Assembly: GCA_900556865.1 (NCBI GenBank)
Contig: USQS01000028.1
Location: 1-10,063, forward strand
Direction of reading: 5' to 3'
DNA: 10,063 nt
DNA from: an uncultured Clostridium sp.
GTDB lineage: Bacteria > Bacillota > Clostridia > TANB77 > CAG-508
Positions 7,103 through 10,063 of this stretch are shown here, piece by piece (the first letter of the stretch is position 1; each line of letters begins with the position of its first letter). A model generated the notes under the pieces. The model made no database searches, was not told the DNA's origin, and worked only from the letters and a program-made list of their open reading frames with translations. The position numbers and the translations under genes are program-made.

Positions 7103-8896
7103 TTATTGGTTAGTTTGTTCACCACTATTAGCATTATTACTAGAATTCATCATTTGCATAACCATTTGCTCACTTATTTTTTGAAATAATTGTTGTAAAC
7201 TTTCAGCATTTTTATTATTTAAAAGCATTATATCTTTGCTGTCAACCTTCTCTATTGTAAGGTTTGTATTGAATTTTTTTGTATTTTTATAATTTATACT
7301 AAACTTTTGAGTATTTTTTTCTTGTGCACTTCCTGATTGTTCTTCTTTGCTTCCTGTTTGTTCTTGATTTTCTATTTCATCTTCGTCGTCACTTGATAAA
7401 ACACTTATAAGTTCTCCACTTTTATCTATTTCATATATATACCCTGTTTCTTTGCTTTCTATTATAAATCCATCTTTATTTTCTTCATCTTGGTCTTTAG
7501 AAATTTTAAAATTACTAATTCCAGAAAAACCTTGCGTTAAATCTTCTAATGTTAAAGTAGCATTTTCGTCATTTTTGTTTGCAACTATTGTTTCTAAACG
7601 AGCAGTAATTGCTTCTTCTTCTTGCGCAGATTTTTCATCTTCTCCAGAAGATTGTGTATCTTCTTCTGATAATAAATTAGATATATTTGAAGATTGCATA
7701 TTATTTTCTGATAATAAGGAAGCATCATAATTACCACTAAACTCAATTTGTTCTTCCACATTTTCTAAACTTGTTATTCCCTTTATTGTATATTTAATAT
7801 AACTATTTTTTGTTGTATCTTGTGGTATTACATTTATTGAATATGTTAATTTATCATTATCTTTTTCTTTATTTATTTCTATTTCTTGCCTGTCGGTTTC
7901 ATTTCCTTTTTCATCATTTTCACTATATAATATATTTATTCCATTTTGAGCTTTTGAAATTGAAAGCTTTGTATTATCTTCAATTTTTTCTGTTTGTAGC
8001 AATTGGTTTTTAGCTTTATAAACATTAAATATAATTTCTTCTGAAGCTTCTTCAGAACTTATATTTTGTAAAGTCTTTATTTCTTCATCTATATTTTCTT
8101 GGTACATTTTAATAACTGAATCTTTTGCAGAATTATTTTGTTGTCCATACATTGCTGTTATTCTATTTAAAACAACATCATCATTTTTCATTGTTTCTAA
8201 AATTTTTGCCAAGATGTCATTATATTGTTTTTTAGTAAGTTGTAATTTATAAATTGTTGCCTTTTTTTCTTTTTCTTTAGAAAACATTTCATCTGTTAAA
8301 TTTTCATTTATAATATTTTTATATTTTTGACTAATACCATTAATTTCCTCATCTGAAAAATTTATTGTTTCATTAAATTCTATTTTATCAGGTATTGCTT
8401 CAATTTGCTCATCTGTCATATTTAAAATTTTTGCCCATTTTTTTAAATCTTTATTTTGTACTGCTAAAAATTTCTTGAACATATTGTCAATTTTAAATCC
8501 ATATATATCTTCTTGTTTTAATAACTCCATGCTTATAGATTCATTTTCAACTTTAACATTAATATCTTGTTTAAAATATTGGCTGTTATCATCTCTGGTT
8601 CCTTTAAATGTTAATTTTATATCTGAACCATCCTGAAGAGTTTCTTCCGTATCACTTGAAATTGTAATTTCTCCATTATTGCTATATGCCGTATTCTTTT
8701 GTTTTTCAATATATTTTGAAAAATCCTCATCTTTTAAATTATCAATTAATTCTTCATTTTTTAATATGTATTTAAAAAACGCCTCTTTGTCTGATTTTAA
8801 ATAATCTGTAAAAAAGTAGGCATATGCCATTGTTGACCCTAATGCAATTAACAAAATTACCAATACTAAAATTATTATTTTTATTTTTTTCTCCAT
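7103..8896 (-). CDS. Membrane-anchored extracytoplasmic protein, unknown function
   Basis: I do not recognise a named family. The 597-aa product has one hydrophobic segment at about residues 5-28, after a short Lys-rich start, with no lipobox Cys. It is therefore probably anchored by its N-terminus with the rest outside. DYLKSDKEAFFKYI follows the anchor. The body (about 45-390) alternates Ile/Lys/Asn-rich stretches with long charged segments. Two acidic Ser/Glu/Gln low-complexity stretches follow, about 395-425 and 490-520, and the tail is Met/Asn/Gln-rich. There is no catalytic motif and no sortase signal. The ATG follows GGGAGGG about 11 bases upstream. I see no convincing promoter in the 70 bases after rnpB, so it may be read through from rnpB. 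Its own terminator makes it monocistronic otherwise. Confidence 0.75.
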   Translation of the reverse strand: MEKKIKIIILVLVILLIALGSTMAYAYFFTDYLKSDKEAFFKYILKNEELIDNLKDEDFSKYIEKQKNTAYSNNGEITISSDTEETLQDGSDIKLTFKGTRDDNSQYFKQDINVKVENESISMELLKQEDIYGFKIDNMFKKFLAVQNKDLKKWAKILNMTDEQIEAIPDKIEFNETINFSDEEINGISQKYKNIINENLTDEMFSKEKEKKATIYKLQLTKKQYNDILAKILETMKNDDVVLNRITAMYGQQNNSAKDSVIKMYQENIDEEIKTLQNISSEEASEEIIFNVYKAKNQLLQTEKIEDNTKLSISKAQNGINILYSENDEKGNETDRQEIEINKEKDNDKLTYSINVIPQDTTKNSYIKYTIKGITSLENVEEQIEFSGNYDASLLSENNMQSSNISNLLSEEDTQSSGEDEKSAQEEEAITARLETIVANKNDENATLTLEDLTQGFSGISNFKISKDQDEENKDGFIIESKETGYIYEIDKSGELISVLSSDDEDEIENQEQTGSKEEQSGSAQEKNTQKFSINYKNTKKFNTNLTIEKVDSKDIMLLNNKNAESLQQLFQKISEQMVMQMMNSSNNANSGEQTNQ

Positions 8897-8965
8897 TTTT
8901 TATTTTTCCCTCCCAAGATATAGTCATGATACTAATTTCACTGTATTTTCCTTTTAAATTTTTTT

Positions 8966-9309
8966 TAAGCAAATCTGTAAGCCGGGTTCTGTCTTTTAAA
9001 TTAGCCATTTATCTAGGCTATATATCACTATATAGCTCAAGCCACGCATTTTTGGACCACCGAGCAAGTGTTTAATATCCAATTTAGGTGTTGCTCCAGA
9101 TGGGGTTTACACTGACGCCACAAGTCACCTTGCAGCCGGTGAGCTCTTACCTCGCCTTTTCATCCTTACCTATATTAGGCGGTTATTTTCTGTTGCACTT
9201 TCCTTAAGGTTTCCCTCACTAGACGTTATCTAGCATCTTTGCTCTACGGAGCCCGGACTTTCCTCTCGCAAACCCTTTCGAGTTTTGCCAGCGACTAATC
9301 AATTTACTA
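8966..9309 (-). ncRNA. rnpB: RNase P RNA, type A
   Basis: This is the catalytic RNA of RNase P, which cuts the 5' leader from pre-tRNAs. On the minus strand the conserved blocks occur in order: GAGGAAAGTCCGGGCTCC (9248-9265), GTGCAACAGAAA, AGGTAAGAGCTCACCGG, CCATCTGGAGCAAC, and the 3' block ACAGAACCCGGCTTA (8979-8993). The ends pair as helix P1: AGTAAATT (9301-9308) with GATTTGCT (8968-8975), with U-G pairs. That sets the length near 344 nt. The order of elements fits the ancestral type A rather than the Bacillus type B. No intrinsic terminator follows the 3' end, so the mature end is probably made by processing. The exact ends are estimated to within a few bases. Confidence 0.95.
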
Positions 9310-9316
9310 CCTTTTA

Positions 9317-9322
9317 ATTATA
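9317..9322 (-). promoter_or_regulatory. rnpB extended -10 element
   Basis: The minus strand reads TGTTATAAT, a TGn extended -10 with a perfect TATAAT. It is placed so that transcription would start at about 9310, matching the 5' end expected from helix P1. No good -35 is present at 17-18 bases, and the extended -10 would compensate. Agreement between promoter and RNA end supports both calls. Confidence 0.65.
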
Positions 9323-9550
9323 ACATATATATTTTTTAATTGCTAGTAATTTTAAAAAAAAGTGTTAAACATTGCTCTCCTTTTTTATTTAAGTTCTAAA
9401 CTATCTAGCATTATAGTCACTGGTCCATCATTTATTAAACCAACTTTCATATCTGCACCAAAAATACCTGTTTCAATATTTATTTCAGATTTTTTTAATT
9501 GGTTAACAATATATTCATACAATTCTTTTGCTATATCATATTTTGCAGAC

Positions 9551-9553
9551 CCG
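9551..9553 (-). other. Second dtd frame break, at an in-frame CGG
   Basis: In the frame set by the first shift the strand reads TCT TTT ACT CGG GTC TGC AAA ATA TGA. Dropping the C gives ACT GGG TCT GCA AAA, that is RPSFT-GSAKYDIA, the expected sequence after the conserved RPSF. The Arg of RPSF is AGG. As at the first site, a T precedes the CGG and the restored codon is Gly. Confidence 0.8.
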
Positions 9554-9773
9554 AGTAAAAGATGGCCTATTTCCATCATTGCAATTTGCATATAATGTAA
9601 ATTGTGATATTAAAAGCATTTCTCCTTTTATATCTTTTATACTTAAATTCATTTTTCCATTTTCATCTGAAAATATTCTTAAATTTATTAGTTTTTTTAT
9701 CATTTTATTAGCTGTTTCTTTTGTATCATCATGTGTTATTCCAATTAATACTAAAAAGCCTTGCTTAATCTTT

Positions 9774-9776
9774 CCG
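9774..9776 (-). other. First dtd frame break, at an in-frame CGG
   Basis: The minus strand reads ATA GTT CGG AAA GAT TAA in the starting frame. Dropping the C gives ATA GTT GGA AAG ATT AAG, that is IVGKIK. This restores the Gly that Dtd proteins carry here (E. coli EVTGEIG, Bacillus EVAGRIG). The extra base differs from both neighbours (T and G), so it is not a homopolymer slip. Confidence 0.8.
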
Positions 9777-9870
9777 AACTATCTTATTTTCCACTTTAAC
9801 CTCTGCTTCTTGTACTCTTTGTATTAAAAACTTCATTTTTTCTCATTCCTCTCTAATATGTTTCCTTTTT

Positions 9871-9899
9871 ATTCTATATTATTTAATAAAAAAATTCAA
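9871..9899 (-). promoter_or_regulatory. Probable dtd promoter
   Basis: On the minus strand TTGAAT (9894-9899) and TAGAAT (9871-9876) are separated by 17 bases, four and five of six matches to the sigma-A hexamers. Transcription would start near 9864, about 28 bases before the dtd ATG. It diverges from the promoter of the DUF4364-type gene. Confidence 0.5.
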
Positions 9900-9915
9900 T
9901 ATCTTGTCATAAATA

Positions 9916-9945
9916 TTTACAACTCCATGTTTTTTGTGATATAAT
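9916..9945 (+). promoter_or_regulatory. Promoter of the DUF4364-type gene
   Basis: TTTACA (9916-9921), 18 bases, then TGATATAAT, an extended -10 with perfect TATAAT at 9940-9945. The leader before the ATG would be about 25 bases and contains AAGGAG at 9963-9968. Confidence 0.7.
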
Positions 9946-9976
9946 GCAAATAAATTTATTGTAAGGAGTAAACGTT

Positions 9977-10063
9977 ATGGATAATAATACAATTAGTTTA
10001 GCTCAAGATAAAGTTTTAATATTATATCTATTAAATAATATTAGCCGTGATGTTACTGAAAGC
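9977..10063 (+). CDS. DUF4364-like protein, N-terminus only (runs off the window)
   Basis: The ATG follows AAGGAG with about 8 bases spacing and a strong extended -10 promoter, so this is a real gene start. Only 29 codons are visible (MDNNTISLAQDKVLILYLLNN then ISRDVTES). The pattern xLAxxKVLILYLLN at the N-terminus resembles DUF4364, a Clostridia family with a predicted winged-helix start and no established role. It is the only gene on the plus strand in the window. With so few residues the family call is tentative; the gene call is firm. Confidence 0.6.
   Translation, partial: MDNNTISLAQDKVLILYLLNNISRDVTES

Larger units (their letters stand above)
9385..9836 (-). pseudogene. dtd: D-aminoacyl-tRNA deacylase Dtd, needing two +1 shifts
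   Basis: Dtd hydrolyses D-amino acids from mischarged tRNA in the cytoplasm. The reading starts at ATG 9834-9836 (MKFLIQRVQEAEVKVENKIV), behind AGAGAGGA about 10 bases upstream. It breaks at a CGG codon at 9774-9776, continues in the next frame for 74 codons, breaks again at a CGG at 9551-9553, and finishes with 55 codons. Skipping the C at 9776 and at 9553 restores a 149-aa Dtd, the normal family length. The SQFTL motif falls at residues 77-81 and the NDGPVT motif at 135-140. Read without shifts the protein stops after 22 or so codons. No other damage is visible: no further stops, and conserved positions are intact. Options are a recently broken gene, sequence error at both sites, or frameshifting during translation. 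Family assignment is sure; functional state is not. Confidence 0.9.

Noticed and set aside
8772..9008. A 78-codon open frame on the minus strand across the 3' end of rnpB
   Set aside because: It overlaps the RNase P RNA and the start of the 597-aa gene in another frame, has no ribosome binding site and resembles nothing.
9354..9380. A six-codon ORF (MFNTFF) behind AAGGAG on the minus strand after dtd
   Set aside because: Spacing is short, the peptide is tiny and it lies just upstream of the rnpB promoter. Chance is sufficient.
9566..9568. AGG read as Met, as reported in some Bacilli
   Set aside because: AGG sits at conserved Arg positions in Dtd (RPSF) and in the RecN signature, so it is read as Arg here.
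9528..9827. A 99-codon plus-strand open frame opposite dtd
   Set aside because: It is the antisense of dtd. The minus-strand reading matches Dtd motifs, while the plus-strand product is AT-driven hydrophobic sequence without a ribosome binding site.

Overview
The window is about 10 kb of very AT-rich DNA with a low-GC Firmicutes character, most likely from an uncultured or gut-type Clostridia. Supporting signs are strong AAGGAGG-type ribosome binding sites, consensus sigma-A promoters, type A RNase P RNA, and arginine encoded almost only by AGA/AGG with a few CGT/CGC. TGA is a stop (feoB ends in TGA). No mobile element, phage, CRISPR array or tRNA gene was seen. The lineage is inferred from composition and gene content only.

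Layout, right to left, since nearly everything is on the minus strand. At the right edge a DUF4364-type gene starts on the plus strand and runs out of the window. Diverging from it is dtd (D-aminoacyl-tRNA deacylase), which can be read at full length (149 aa) only by skipping one base at each of two sites. Then come the RNase P RNA gene rnpB, a 597-aa membrane-anchored extracytoplasmic protein of unknown function closed by a clear terminator, the ferrous iron operon feoA-feoB, a 930-aa secreted Ig-like/repeat protein with its own consensus promoter and terminator, and recN with a consensus promoter and a probable LexA box.

The genes are mostly housekeeping or stress functions that happen to be neighbours: RNA processing (rnpB), translation quality control (dtd), Fe(II) uptake (feoAB), recombinational repair under probable SOS control (recN), and two envelope proteins. 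The envelope proteins are the least characterised part.

The most unusual observation is in dtd. Both frame breaks fall exactly at an in-frame CGG codon preceded by T, and in both cases skipping only the C restores a glycine codon and the family sequence. I found no in-frame CGG in the five other full-length genes. This may be sequence error or a young pseudogene, but it also fits +1 frameshifting at an undecoded or starved CGG codon.
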